From NCBI GenBank assembly GCA_033762625.1, contig JANRLI010000025.1, forward strand, positions 1-64,000: a stretch of DNA of 64,000 bases, given 5' to 3'. Position 1 is the first letter of the stretch, and each line of letters begins with the position of its first letter. Both the position numbers and the translations under genes were made by a program. Under the pieces are notes generated by a model. It saw only the letters and a program-made list of their open reading frames with translations. It was not told the origin of the DNA and did not search any database. Origin of the DNA: Alphaproteobacteria bacterium (GTDB taxonomy: Bacteria > Pseudomonadota > Alphaproteobacteria > UBA9219 > RGZA01). Of this stretch, positions 9,020 to 17,743 are shown in pieces.

Positions 9020-10167
9020 TTCGCAATCTCCGCATATACCTGCAATGTGGCTGCGCACATTTGCTGCAATTGGAATTTGCCATGCACATACTCTTTTGCC
9101 CGCTGTGACATGGCGGCGCGTTCTTCTGCGCTTAAATTCAAACATTTTAAAATCGCGTTGCTGAGCGCCTGCGCATCGCCTGGCGGCACGAGCCAACCGG
9201 TTTGACCATCCACTATCGTTTCATCGGTCGCGCCCAACGCGGTTGCAATCACGGGTACGCCCATGGCCTGCGCCTCAACCGGAACACGGCCAAATCCTTC
9301 GGCAACTTGGCTGGGGCTTAACACCAACTGCGCCAGCGAATAAGCCGCTGGCACATCGCCGCCATCCATCCAGATAATTTTATCTTTCAACCCATATTCC
9401 TCAACCAGTCCGCGCAGACGCTCGCTGTATTTGCTACGCCCTTGGTCGGGACCAATAAATACGCATATAAACGGGTGTTGTTTAAGCGTGCTGAGCGCAT
9501 CCAGCACCAATTCATGCCCCTTAATCGGCGATAAACGCCCCGGCATAATCATCACCGGTACGCCCGCTTTGTTATTCCAGATGTTCAGCAATTTTTGTTT
9601 GCGTTCATCGGAAATCGCTGCGGCATCATAGACACTCATATCAATACCGCGCGGAATAACCGTGATGCGTGATGCATTCACGCCATAATTCTTTTTTATA
9701 TGCCGTGCAATAAATTCCGAAATCGCGATGATGCGGTCTGATTTCGTCATCACGCTGTTATACCAGTGTTTCAAAAAGAAATTGCTCTTGTATGCAGCAT
9801 GGAATGTCGTCACAAACGGCGTTCCCGTCATTCGCGCAGCCCATAATGCGCTCCATGCCGGGGCGCGGCTACGCGCATGAATGATATCCACTTCTTCCTT
9901 GATAATGATATAAGCAAGGAAAAACGCGTTAAAGATGATACGGAACAGGTTCTTGCTGGCCACATCCTGCCTAATATGGCGCGCATGTTTGGCCTGCAAT
10001 TCCGCCTGTAAATAACCGCCTTTGCTGACCACAATCGCTTCATGACCTGCTTTAATTAAAGCAACTGAAATATCAACGACAGCGCGTTCTGCACCGCCCG
10101 CTTCCAGACTTGGAATAACCTGCAATACCGTCAGCTTATCGGATGACATTTTATCGGATCTGGACAT
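9016..10167 (-). CDS. Glycosyltransferase family 4
   Basis: A GT-B retaining glycosyltransferase with N-terminal VLQVIPSLEAGGAERAVVDI and the C-terminal GT4 donor-binding motif PSQVAEGFGRVPVEAQAMG (EX7E type), plus MIMPGRLSPIKGHE. Two starts are possible: ATG 10167, which has GAGG six bases upstream and overlaps lpxB by 17 bases, or ATG 10149, immediately after the lpxB stop. I prefer 10167 for its ribosome-binding site. It lies between lpxB and a GT9 gene, with a 4-base overlap to the latter. A role in LPS core assembly is inferred from context. Confidence 0.88.
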   Translation of the reverse strand: MSRSDKMSSDKLTVLQVIPSLEAGGAERAVVDISVALIKAGHEAIVVSKGGYLQAELQAKHARHIRQDVASKNLFRIIFNAFFLAYIIIKEEVDIIHARSRAPAWSALWAARMTGTPFVTTFHAAYKSNFFLKHWYNSVMTKSDRIIAISEFIARHIKKNYGVNASRITVIPRGIDMSVYDAAAISDERKQKLLNIWNNKAGVPVMIMPGRLSPIKGHELVLDALSTLKQHPFICVFIGPDQGRSKYSERLRGLVEEYGLKDKIIWMDGGDVPAAYSLAQLVLSPSQVAEGFGRVPVEAQAMGVPVIATALGATDETIVDGQTGWLVPPGDAQALSNAILKCLNLSAEERAAMSQRAKEYVHGKFQLQQMCAATLQVYAEIAK

Positions 10168-11329
10168 TCGCAACCTCGCATACCACCCGCGCTGCTTTTT
10201 CCGATGGCGGCATATCGTCATTCCTCAGCATGATTTTTATTTCATCAAACGCTTTGCGTTGATCTTGGCGAAGCTTTGCATCGCTCCATAACTCAAACAG
10301 CTTTTTTGACATCGCTTCGGGTGTACAAAATTGCTGTAAAAATTCCGGCACAACGGGGCGATTGAGTAATAAGTTGGTCAAATTCGCGTATTTCACTTTA
10401 ATGAACCAGCGATACAGCAACACAGTGATTGGATTGAGCTTATACGCAATAATATGCGGGGTTTTCGCCAGTGCCAGTTCCACAGCTACGGTGCCGGATG
10501 CGGCCAGCGCGACATGACTTGCCGCAAACGCATCGTATTTTTGCTGGTCACCAATTAACACCAACGGCTTGATGGGCCAGTTTTTTAAATAAGGCCCAAT
10601 AAAATCCAGAATCTGTGGAACGGTTGGCACAATGACCTTAAAGCCTTCGGTCAATGGCTGTAACTGCTTCAGCGTTTCGGCAAATACGGGCGCAAGACGC
10701 TTAATTTCGCTGCGGCGGCTGCCGGGCAATACGGTAATAATTTTCATGTTACGCGGAATATTCATTTCCTTATAAAAGCGATCCGCATCGCCTTTGTCTG
10801 CGCCGCCTTCTGTTACGGTATGACCAACAAAAGTACAAGGAAGCCCGACTTTTTCGAAATACGGCGGCTCGAACGGCAATATCGCCAACAAATGATCAAA
10901 TATCTTGGCAATTTTTTTGGCGCGCCCGGGACGCCATGCCCAAACGGTTGGCGCCACATAATGAATAAGCGGAATTTTTTCGCTCTTTAATTGCTTGGCT
11001 AAACGAAAACAAAAATCAGGGCCATCAATCGTTACCACCGCATCAGGACGGATGCGCTTGGCCGCTTCAACGGTTTCCTTGAGGCGCTTTAATACATGGG
11101 GAATTTTCGGTAGCAATTCAACCAACCCGAATAACGCCAGTTCCGATTGTTGGAACAGGGTGTTTAACCCTTCCGCCTGCATGCGTTCGCCGCCGACCCC
11201 TTCAAACCGCACTTTGCCATTAAACAGTTTTTTTAATGCCGCCATCAACCGCGCGCCGAGCAAATCGCCCGATGGCTCGCATGCAACCAGAAAGAAACAC
11301 GGTGTTTTATCGGGAACTTTCTCGCTCAT
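10151..11329 (-). CDS. lpxB: Lipid-A-disaccharide synthase
   Basis: Condenses UDP-2,3-diacylglucosamine with lipid X to give the lipid A disaccharide at the inner leaflet. A GT19 protein of 392 residues. Landmarks: ACEPSGDLLGARLMAALK at the N-terminus, FEGVGGERMQAEGL, the glycine/proline-rich YVAPTVWAWRPGRAKKI, LPFEPPYFEKVG, LPGSRRSEIKRL and the donor-site stretch ALAASGTVAVELAL. It overlaps lpxI by 4 bases, as expected for coupled lipid A genes. Confidence 0.97.
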   Translation of the reverse strand: MSEKVPDKTPCFFLVACEPSGDLLGARLMAALKKLFNGKVRFEGVGGERMQAEGLNTLFQQSELALFGLVELLPKIPHVLKRLKETVEAAKRIRPDAVVTIDGPDFCFRLAKQLKSEKIPLIHYVAPTVWAWRPGRAKKIAKIFDHLLAILPFEPPYFEKVGLPCTFVGHTVTEGGADKGDADRFYKEMNIPRNMKIITVLPGSRRSEIKRLAPVFAETLKQLQPLTEGFKVIVPTVPQILDFIGPYLKNWPIKPLVLIGDQQKYDAFAASHVALAASGTVAVELALAKTPHIIAYKLNPITVLLYRWFIKVKYANLTNLLLNRPVVPEFLQQFCTPEAMSKKLFELWSDAKLRQDQRKAFDEIKIMLRNDDMPPSEKAARVVCEVANVQIR

Positions 11330-12150
11330 AGCTTTAATCCGATAAGGAAAATACCGTAAGCATCTGCAAGTTTAATGACCTCTTCGCGGTCAATCAGCAG
11401 ACAACCATGTGCTTGCGCTGCAATACCGCAAAGCCCCGCGGCGCGCGCTTCGCGCACCGTTGAAATGCCAATCGTTGGCAAATCCAGACGCATATCTTGT
11501 TGGGGTTTTTTAAGCTTTACCAGAATCGGTGCAGCGCCTTCACGTTTTAATACACCGGCGCGGCCAATCAGCGCATCCGTGCCCTCAATCGCTTCAATGC
11601 CCAGCACAATACCCTGCTGTACGACCACCGCCTGCCCTACATCCAATTCACCAAGCGTGCGCGCGATTTCTATGCCGCGCTTAATATCTGTTTGCGCAGT
11701 TTCATTTGCGGCATGCTTACCAAGCTGTCCTTCGGGAAACAGGAAATCTGCAAATACATCTTGCACCGCGATGATACGGAAGCCTTCCGCTTCAAATTCC
11801 TTGGCAACTGCTTTGAGCAACCCATCATCGCCCAGAATACCAAAGCCAATGCGCGCCAATTTTTGCATCATTAGCCAATCGGGTTTCAATTCGGCAAGGC
11901 TGGGGCGGCGCACGCGGCCGAGCAACACGACATCCGTCACGCCCTTTTCCTTGCCCAGCGCAATCGCAGCCGCAGCCGAACCCAGCGGCAGCCAGCTAAT
12001 CGGCAAATCATCGGCAAGTTCCACAATATCCTTATCGGTTTGGCCTTCCAGCGCCAGAACGTGGAAGGGTTTATTCATACGCATGCACTGCGCAATCAAG
12101 CGTTTGGGAGCTTCCCCACCACCAGCAATGATACCGAGTGGCTTTTCCAT
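11326..12150 (-). CDS. lpxI: UDP-2,3-diacylglucosamine pyrophosphatase LpxI
   Basis: Hydrolyses UDP-2,3-diacylglucosamine to lipid X. LpxI (formerly DUF1009) replaces LpxH in most alphaproteobacteria. The 274-residue protein has the N-terminal GIIAGGGEAPKRLIAQC, a middle VTDVVLLGRVRRPSLAELKPD and the C-terminal catalytic-domain signatures GQAVVVQQGIVLGIEAIEGTD and DLPTIGISTVREARAAG. It lies between lpxA and lpxB with a 6-base gap and a 4-base overlap. A second, LpxH-like phosphoesterase occurs at 56822-58078, so LpxI is probably the lipid A enzyme here and the other a paralogue. Confidence 0.96.
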   Translation of the reverse strand: MEKPLGIIAGGGEAPKRLIAQCMRMNKPFHVLALEGQTDKDIVELADDLPISWLPLGSAAAAIALGKEKGVTDVVLLGRVRRPSLAELKPDWLMMQKLARIGFGILGDDGLLKAVAKEFEAEGFRIIAVQDVFADFLFPEGQLGKHAANETAQTDIKRGIEIARTLGELDVGQAVVVQQGIVLGIEAIEGTDALIGRAGVLKREGAAPILVKLKKPQQDMRLDLPTIGISTVREARAAGLCGIAAQAHGCLLIDREEVIKLADAYGIFLIGLKL

Positions 12151-12156
12151 GCAGAA

Positions 12157-12960
12157 TTATGCGGCTTGATCACTGCGCGGCTGGCAAATGGGCCGCGAAG
12201 ATTTGTTGCGAATAAAGGTAACGATATCTTTGACGACTTCCGATGCCGCATAATTATCCGCAACCCCTTCGAGCCGCTCGGAGAACGTGCCTTCCGGCGC
12301 AAACAGCATGCGGTACGCGTTGCGCAATTCGTTGATTTGTTCTTTTTTGAAACCACGGCGTTCAAGGCCAACCAGATTTAACCCTGCCAGTCGTGCGCGC
12401 TCGCCCATCACGGTGCCATAGGGAATAACATCATTTTCAACGCCGGACATACCGCCAATCATCGCATGCGCGCCAATGCGCACAAACTGATGCACAGCCG
12501 AATTGCCGCCGATAATCGCATGGTGCCCCACATGCACATGCCCCGCCAGCGTTGCATTATTGACCAGAATAACATGATTACCAATCTGGCAATCATGCGC
12601 CACATGCGCGCCAATCATAATCAGGCAATCATCACCGATTTTGGTCACAAGCCCGCCGCCCTCGGTACCGGGATTAATCGTCACATGTTCACGGATGGAA
12701 TTGCGCTTACCGATTTCAAGGCGCGAATGCTCGCCTTTGAATTTTTTGTCTTGCGGCGCCGTGCCGATGGATGCGAACGGATAAATCTCGGTATCTTCGC
12801 CAATGCTGGTATTTCCTTCAATCACTACATGGCTATGTAATTTTACATTCCAGCTAAGTTTGACATTAGGCCCAACCACGCAATAAGGCCCGATGCTTAC
12901 GTCATCCGCCAGGCTGGCAGCAGGGTCGATGATTGCGGTTTTATGAATATCCTGCGCCAC
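12157..12960 (-). CDS. lpxA: UDP-N-acetylglucosamine acyltransferase
   Basis: First enzyme of lipid A synthesis; adds a 3-hydroxyacyl chain from ACP to the 3-OH of UDP-GlcNAc. It is a left-handed beta-helix protein of 267 residues with many hexapeptide repeats through residue 190. Visible are the catalytic-His region HVTINPGTEGGG followed by AHVAHDCQIGNHV, and GLNLVGLERRGF before the helical C-terminus. The first codon is GTG. It lies 9 bases after fabZ and 6 bases before lpxI. Confidence 0.97.
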   Translation of the reverse strand: MAQDIHKTAIIDPAASLADDVSIGPYCVVGPNVKLSWNVKLHSHVVIEGNTSIGEDTEIYPFASIGTAPQDKKFKGEHSRLEIGKRNSIREHVTINPGTEGGGLVTKIGDDCLIMIGAHVAHDCQIGNHVILVNNATLAGHVHVGHHAIIGGNSAVHQFVRIGAHAMIGGMSGVENDVIPYGTVMGERARLAGLNLVGLERRGFKKEQINELRNAYRMLFAPEGTFSERLEGVADNYAASEVVKDIVTFIRNKSSRPICQPRSDQAA

Positions 12961-12969
12961 GTTGGTTCC

Positions 12970-13464
12970 TTACTTGTCCTGACCAAGCATGCTTTCGCGC
13001 TTGGTATCAATCAGCATGGCGCTATACATTGCCTCGGCAACCTTATCGCTACCTACATAGGCTTCGCCTCTGAACTTCCACACATTGCCGCGCTGACGAT
13101 CTTTTTTAACCTTAATGTGCAGCGTATCGCCGGGGAATACCGGGCGACGGAAGCGCGCTTCATCAATCGTCATGAAATACACCATATGGCGGCCTTCTTC
13201 GATTTCATCGAGCATATCCACCACCAGCACGGCAGAGGTTTGCGCCATGGCTTCCACAATCAACACGCCCGGCATAATCGGGTGGCTTGGGAAATGGCCC
13301 TGGAAAAATGGTTCATTTACCGTCACGTTCTTGACACCGGTTGCGCTTTCGCCGGTCACCACATCAATCACACGGTCAATCAGCAGCATCGGGTAACGAT
13401 GCGGGATACGATCCATAATTCCTTGAATATCGATGGTGGTGCTTTTTGCTTTTGCGTCTGTCAT
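12970..13464 (-). CDS. fabZ: 3-hydroxyacyl-[acyl-carrier-protein] dehydratase
   Basis: Hot-dog-fold dehydratase that removes water from 3-hydroxyacyl-ACP in fatty acid elongation. Family motifs are IPHRYPMLLIDRV, the active-site stretch NEPFFQGHFPSHPIMPGVLIVEAMAQ (catalytic H and E) and FRRPVFPGDTLHI. I use ATG 13464 (MTDAKAKST); a longer reading from 13509 adds 15 residues unlike the family. The next gene upstream is skp, only 90 bases away, so lpxD, which normally separates the two, is absent. Confidence 0.96.
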   Translation of the reverse strand: MTDAKAKSTTIDIQGIMDRIPHRYPMLLIDRVIDVVTGESATGVKNVTVNEPFFQGHFPSHPIMPGVLIVEAMAQTSAVLVVDMLDEIEEGRHMVYFMTIDEARFRRPVFPGDTLHIKVKKDRQRGNVWKFRGEAYVGSDKVAEAMYSAMLIDTKRESMLGQDK

Positions 13465-13554
13465 GGTGGGTCTCGGCACGGCTCTTAGAAAATGAAGAGC
13501 GTTTATCAATGCCTTATTTCGCCCGTTAAATCAACGCAAAATCAAGGTGATAGG

Positions 13555-14151
13555 TTATTTTGTTGGGTCTTTTTTTGCGTCCGGAACATCAATGTTTACC
13601 GCAATATCCGGCAATTGCGCGTTCAAACGGGCGCTGACTTCAGCGGTAATGTCATTGCCGTCAATCGTCCACAACACCGCCTGATTACCCTGCTTTGCCA
13701 GCACCAATTGTGCGCCCCGTTTCTTGGCAATATCGGAAACAATATCTTTCATGACATCATGCACCTTGCCCAAGGATTGGCTGGTTGCCTTTTCCAGCGT
13801 AGCGCGACGTTCCTGAACGTATTTTTCAACGTCGCGGAATTTCTGGCGCAACTGGGTTTCTTTTTCAGCATAGGCTTTTTCATCAAGCTTGCCGCGTTGC
13901 TGCACCAGTTCCTGTTCCGCTTCACGGATTTTCTTTTCCTGTGATGAGATTTCATCTTGGAACGCGCTGCGCTGCACTTCTATTTTCTTTTGCGCGCTGA
14001 TGGCTGCTTTTGAATCATCCAGCACATGTTTTACATCCACAATCAAAATCGGAAAGCGCGGCGTTGCAGCCGTGCCCGGCGGCGAAGGCGCAACTTCAGC
14101 CGCTGCTGCGACGGCCCAAAACGCGATGATGAAGGCTAACACATATCTCAT
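13555..14151 (-). CDS. skp: OmpH/Skp family periplasmic chaperone
   Basis: A periplasmic chaperone that holds unfolded outer-membrane proteins on the way to BamA. The 198-residue protein starts with a signal peptide (about 18 residues, ending at AVAAAAE) and then has a small beta core (FPILIVDVKHVLDDS). A long charged alpha-helical region (about residues 50-130), rich in K, E, Q and R, forms the tentacle coiled coil of Skp. It follows bamA by 14 bases. Sequence conservation in this family is low, so the call rests on architecture and position. Confidence 0.9.
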   Translation of the reverse strand: MRYVLAFIIAFWAVAAAAEVAPSPPGTAATPRFPILIVDVKHVLDDSKAAISAQKKIEVQRSAFQDEISSQEKKIREAEQELVQQRGKLDEKAYAEKETQLRQKFRDVEKYVQERRATLEKATSQSLGKVHDVMKDIVSDIAKKRGAQLVLAKQGNQAVLWTIDGNDITAEVSARLNAQLPDIAVNIDVPDAKKDPTK

Positions 14152-14165
14152 TAGAAGCCCAAATG

Positions 14166-16529
14166 TTAGAAACGTGTCCCAAAGCTGAAGCGGAAGAATT
14201 CGGTAATATCATAGGATTCTTTAAGGATAGGCTGCGCCAAGTCAACCCCGATAGGGCCAAACGGCGATTGCCATGTAACGCCGATACCCGAGCTCATGCG
14301 CAGCTTGCTGTCAGCCTTGAAGTTTTCGCCCGGCAGCGCAGTTGCATCCACCTGATCAAGGATACCGGCATCGTTAAACACGCGTCCGCGGACTCCAAAT
14401 TCTTCAGGCAGACCTGTTGGGAAGCTGATTTCCACACGGCTACGGGCAAAGCGGTTACCGCCCAAGGCATCGTTTACGCCAGCTGTCAAATCGCGCGGAC
14501 CAACGCCGGCAAACTTAAAGCCACGAAGATTTTCGCCGCCCAGATAGAAACGGTCATTAATCCGCACATCCTGACCAAGGCCAAAGATATAACCAACTTC
14601 GCCACCAAGGTTCAGGGTCCACTTTTCGAACAGCGGTGTGTAATACGCGCCGCCAATCTTGGTACGTAAGAACTGAACATCACCGCCAACCCCCGCCAGA
14701 TCATTATTCATCTTCAAATAGAAGCCTTCGGTCGGGTTCAGTTTGCTGTTGCGTTTATCGTACATCAATTCATGACCAATCAACGAGGTGATGCTGGTCC
14801 CCTGCTGTTCACGAACAAAGCGGGATGCGGTTGTTGGCACGTTGGTAATCTTGGTTTGCGTTAAACCATAATTCCATCTTTCACTCAGCACATCGGAAAG
14901 CGCGTAGCCCGCACGCAAGTTAAACCCGTTACGTTCTTCGTTGAACGAGCTTACATCCTGATTATCACGCGTGGTGCGGAACAAATCACCGCCAACCGCC
15001 AAATCCTTTTCAAGGAAATACGGCTCGGTAAAGCTGATGTCATATTGCTGCCTGCGCGCCGATGCCTGAATACCAAAGCGCAGGTTTTGCCCTTTACCCA
15101 GGAGGTTACGTTCGTTGATGCTGAAGTCACCCAATGGGCCGTCGGTTGACGAGAACCCCGCACCGATGGAGAAATCACCCGTTGATTTTTCCTTCACATC
15201 CACTGCGATAACCGATTGATCGGGCTGCCCGCCTTCGCTTGGCGTTACCTTTACTTCCTCAAAGAAGCCAAGGTCACGGATGTTTTGTTCCGACTTTTTC
15301 AGCTTGTTGTTCAGGAATGGGTCGCCTTCCGACAATTGCATCTGGCGGCGGATAACGCGGTCAAGCGTGCGGGTGTTTCCCGCAATATCGATGCGCTGCA
15401 CGAATACACGCGGGCCTTCATTCACGGCATAATTAATGTCAACGGTGCGCTTTGCCTTATCGGGAGTGAGCTTTGGCTGCACTTGCGCAAAGCCATATTG
15501 CAAATCGCCAATCGCGGCTGTCAGCTGCGCAACGGTCTTTTCAACCTTTTCCGCGCTATACGTATCACCCGTTTGGGTGGTAATTTTTGCGCGCAGCGCA
15601 TCCAGATTAATGCGTTTCAGTGTTGTGCCCAAATCAACCTTGCCAAAGGTGTACTTCTCCCCTTCTTCAATCGCAAAGGTAATAAGGAAGTCTTTACGGT
15701 CAGGCGTCAGTTCGGCATGCGACGACAATACACGGAAATCCACATAACCGTGGTTCAGATAAAACCGGCGCAACAATTCCTTATCGTAGTTCAAACGGTC
15801 AGGATCATAGAAATCGGAGTTACTAAAGAAACGCCACCATTCTGTTTCGCGGGTATTCACGGCACCACGTAATTCGTCCTCACCAAATACTTTATTGCCA
15901 ATAAAGTTAATGCGCCGCACGCCGGTACGATCGCCTTCGGTAACCTCAAACACCAGATCAACGCGGTTTTGTTCAAGGCTAATCACCTTAGGCTCGACCA
16001 ATACGGCAAAGCGACCGGAACGGCGATATACGTCCAGAATACGTTGGGTATCGCTCTTTACGCGGCTCTTGGTATAGACCTGACGCACTTTCAGCTGGAT
16101 TTCTTTTTCCAAATCCTTGGTTTCAATCGCATGGTTTCCTTCAAACACCACGCGGTTGATCACGGGGTTTTCAACCACCTTCACCAGCAATACATTGCCT
16201 TCAACCAAACTCACATGAACATCGGAAAAAAATCCGGTTGAGAATAACACCTTAACGCTATCATTCATTTTAGCGGTGGTGGCGGCATCCCCCTTGGTTA
16301 GCGAAAGATATGAACGCACGGTGTCAGCTTCAATGCGCTGCACGCCTTCAACGCGCACATCTGAAATGATTGGCGCGCTTTCCGCAGGCGCAGCAGCCGC
16401 TTCCGCGCCAAATACCGGACCAGCATCAAAGCTCTGCGCTTCGGGGGCATTTGGTTGAAACGCAATCGCGCGCGCCGGTGTTAACAGCACGAATAACGCG
16501 ATAAAAAGATAACGAACCAATAAACTCAT
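14166..16529 (-). CDS. bamA: Outer membrane protein assembly factor BamA
   Basis: Central Omp85 insertase of the outer membrane. The 787-residue precursor has a signal peptide ending near ARAIA and a linker rich in alanine. Five POTRA domains follow (about residues 50-400), recognisable by repeats such as ISDVRVEGVQRIEADTV, INRVVFEGNHAIETKDL and VQRIDIAGNTRTLDRVI. The C-terminal beta-barrel includes a GGENLRGFKFAGVGP segment, and the protein ends in phenylalanine (FSFGTRF), the outer-membrane sorting signal. Its position between rseP and skp is the classical one. Confidence 0.98.
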   Translation of the reverse strand: MSLLVRYLFIALFVLLTPARAIAFQPNAPEAQSFDAGPVFGAEAAAAPAESAPIISDVRVEGVQRIEADTVRSYLSLTKGDAATTAKMNDSVKVLFSTGFFSDVHVSLVEGNVLLVKVVENPVINRVVFEGNHAIETKDLEKEIQLKVRQVYTKSRVKSDTQRILDVYRRSGRFAVLVEPKVISLEQNRVDLVFEVTEGDRTGVRRINFIGNKVFGEDELRGAVNTRETEWWRFFSNSDFYDPDRLNYDKELLRRFYLNHGYVDFRVLSSHAELTPDRKDFLITFAIEEGEKYTFGKVDLGTTLKRINLDALRAKITTQTGDTYSAEKVEKTVAQLTAAIGDLQYGFAQVQPKLTPDKAKRTVDINYAVNEGPRVFVQRIDIAGNTRTLDRVIRRQMQLSEGDPFLNNKLKKSEQNIRDLGFFEEVKVTPSEGGQPDQSVIAVDVKEKSTGDFSIGAGFSSTDGPLGDFSINERNLLGKGQNLRFGIQASARRQQYDISFTEPYFLEKDLAVGGDLFRTTRDNQDVSSFNEERNGFNLRAGYALSDVLSERWNYGLTQTKITNVPTTASRFVREQQGTSITSLIGHELMYDKRNSKLNPTEGFYLKMNNDLAGVGGDVQFLRTKIGGAYYTPLFEKWTLNLGGEVGYIFGLGQDVRINDRFYLGGENLRGFKFAGVGPRDLTAGVNDALGGNRFARSRVEISFPTGLPEEFGVRGRVFNDAGILDQVDATALPGENFKADSKLRMSSGIGVTWQSPFGPIGVDLAQPILKESYDITEFFRFSFGTRF

Positions 16530-16566
16530 AACAGGCGGGATACTTAGAATTTAAGAGAGCATCGTA

Positions 16567-17700
16567 TTAGGAAAACAGACCTTTAACATAACTAAAGATC
16601 TGCAACTGATTAATGTCGTTCCATGTGAAGAACAACATCATGCTGATAATGAAGAAGAACCCCACTTTAGACGTGAATTCCATAATGCTTTCATGCACGG
16701 GCCCGCCTTTTATCGCTTCGACGGCGTAAAAGAACAAATGCCCGCCATCCAGCAAAGGAATGGGGAATAAATTGAATAACCCAAGGCTAAGCGAAATCAC
16801 CGCCATGAACCAAATTAGCGGGACAATACCTTCCTTGCCAATCTTACCTGACATTTCAGCAATACGTAACGGCCCGCCCAGTTCTTCCGTGCCACGCGTG
16901 CCCACAATAATCTGGCCAATCGCTTTCAGTGTGGTGCCAACCATCGTGCCCATTTCAGTCACAGCAGCGTTTACCGCTGGCACGAATTCCAGCTTGCGAT
17001 AGGTCATCTTGCCGGTTTCAGCCTTCACGCCAATCTGTCCAACCTGATGCACTGCGCCAAAGCGGTCTTTGACCTCCGCCATTTTGGGAATGATGGTTTT
17101 TTCCATCACCACGCCGCCGCGATCTAACGAAATTACCATTGGCTCGGCGCGGCTGGTTGAAATCTCGAGACGAATATCTTCAAAGCGTGTGATCGCAACC
17201 TTGTTGATTTTCAAAAATGTATCGCCGGGCAAAATGCCAGCTGCGGCAGCCGGGCCTTCCTTCACCACCTCGCCAATGCGTGGCGGTGTGAATGGCTGGC
17301 CTTCGGTTGTGAACAAGCCCACAAACACAATGAAGGTGAAGAGGAAATTAATCGCAGGGCCCGCCGCAACAATCGCTGCCCGCTGCCCAACCGTTTTGTG
17401 GAAGAACGCCTGCTTCTTTTCAGCTTCCGTCATCGTATATACTTTTGCATCGGGCGTGCTGGACGGGTCGGCATCGCCAAACATTTTAACATAGCCCCCA
17501 AGCGGCAAAATGCTAAAGCGCCAGCGTGTGCCCGACTTGTCATTAAAGCCGATGACTTCCGGACCAAATCCAAGCGAGAACGATTCAATTTTCACGCCGC
17601 ACATTTTGGCGACGATGTAATGGCCAAATTCATGCACGAACACAACAATACCGAGTACGAGCAGAAAGGATGGCAAGGTATGGAGCAAAATATCTAACAT
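16567..17700 (-). CDS. rseP: RIP metalloprotease RseP
   Basis: Site-2-type intramembrane zinc protease. The HEFGH zinc motif lies at residues 23-27 in the first membrane helix. A PDZ domain occupies roughly residues 115-200 (GEVVKEGPAAAAGILPGD). The second catalytic motif, NLFPIPLLDGGH, lies near residue 310, followed by a terminal membrane segment. At 377 residues it has one PDZ, shorter than the two-PDZ E. coli protein and normal for alphaproteobacteria. Expected substrates are anti-sigma factors and signal-peptide remnants; none is encoded nearby. Confidence 0.97.
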   Translation of the reverse strand: MLDILLHTLPSFLLVLGIVVFVHEFGHYIVAKMCGVKIESFSLGFGPEVIGFNDKSGTRWRFSILPLGGYVKMFGDADPSSTPDAKVYTMTEAEKKQAFFHKTVGQRAAIVAAGPAINFLFTFIVFVGLFTTEGQPFTPPRIGEVVKEGPAAAAGILPGDTFLKINKVAITRFEDIRLEISTSRAEPMVISLDRGGVVMEKTIIPKMAEVKDRFGAVHQVGQIGVKAETGKMTYRKLEFVPAVNAAVTEMGTMVGTTLKAIGQIIVGTRGTEELGGPLRIAEMSGKIGKEGIVPLIWFMAVISLSLGLFNLFPIPLLDGGHLFFYAVEAIKGGPVHESIMEFTSKVGFFFIISMMLFFTWNDINQLQIFSYVKGLFS

Positions 17701-17743
17701 TCAAATTCCTAACGTGATTAGCCTACTAATTGATTTGGTGAGC

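Noticed and set aside
8093-9196. A longer GT9 protein starting at 9196
   Set aside because: The extra 59 residues are the antisense-like reading of the upstream GT4 gene in another frame; the family begins at the GTG 9019 overlapping the GT4 stop.
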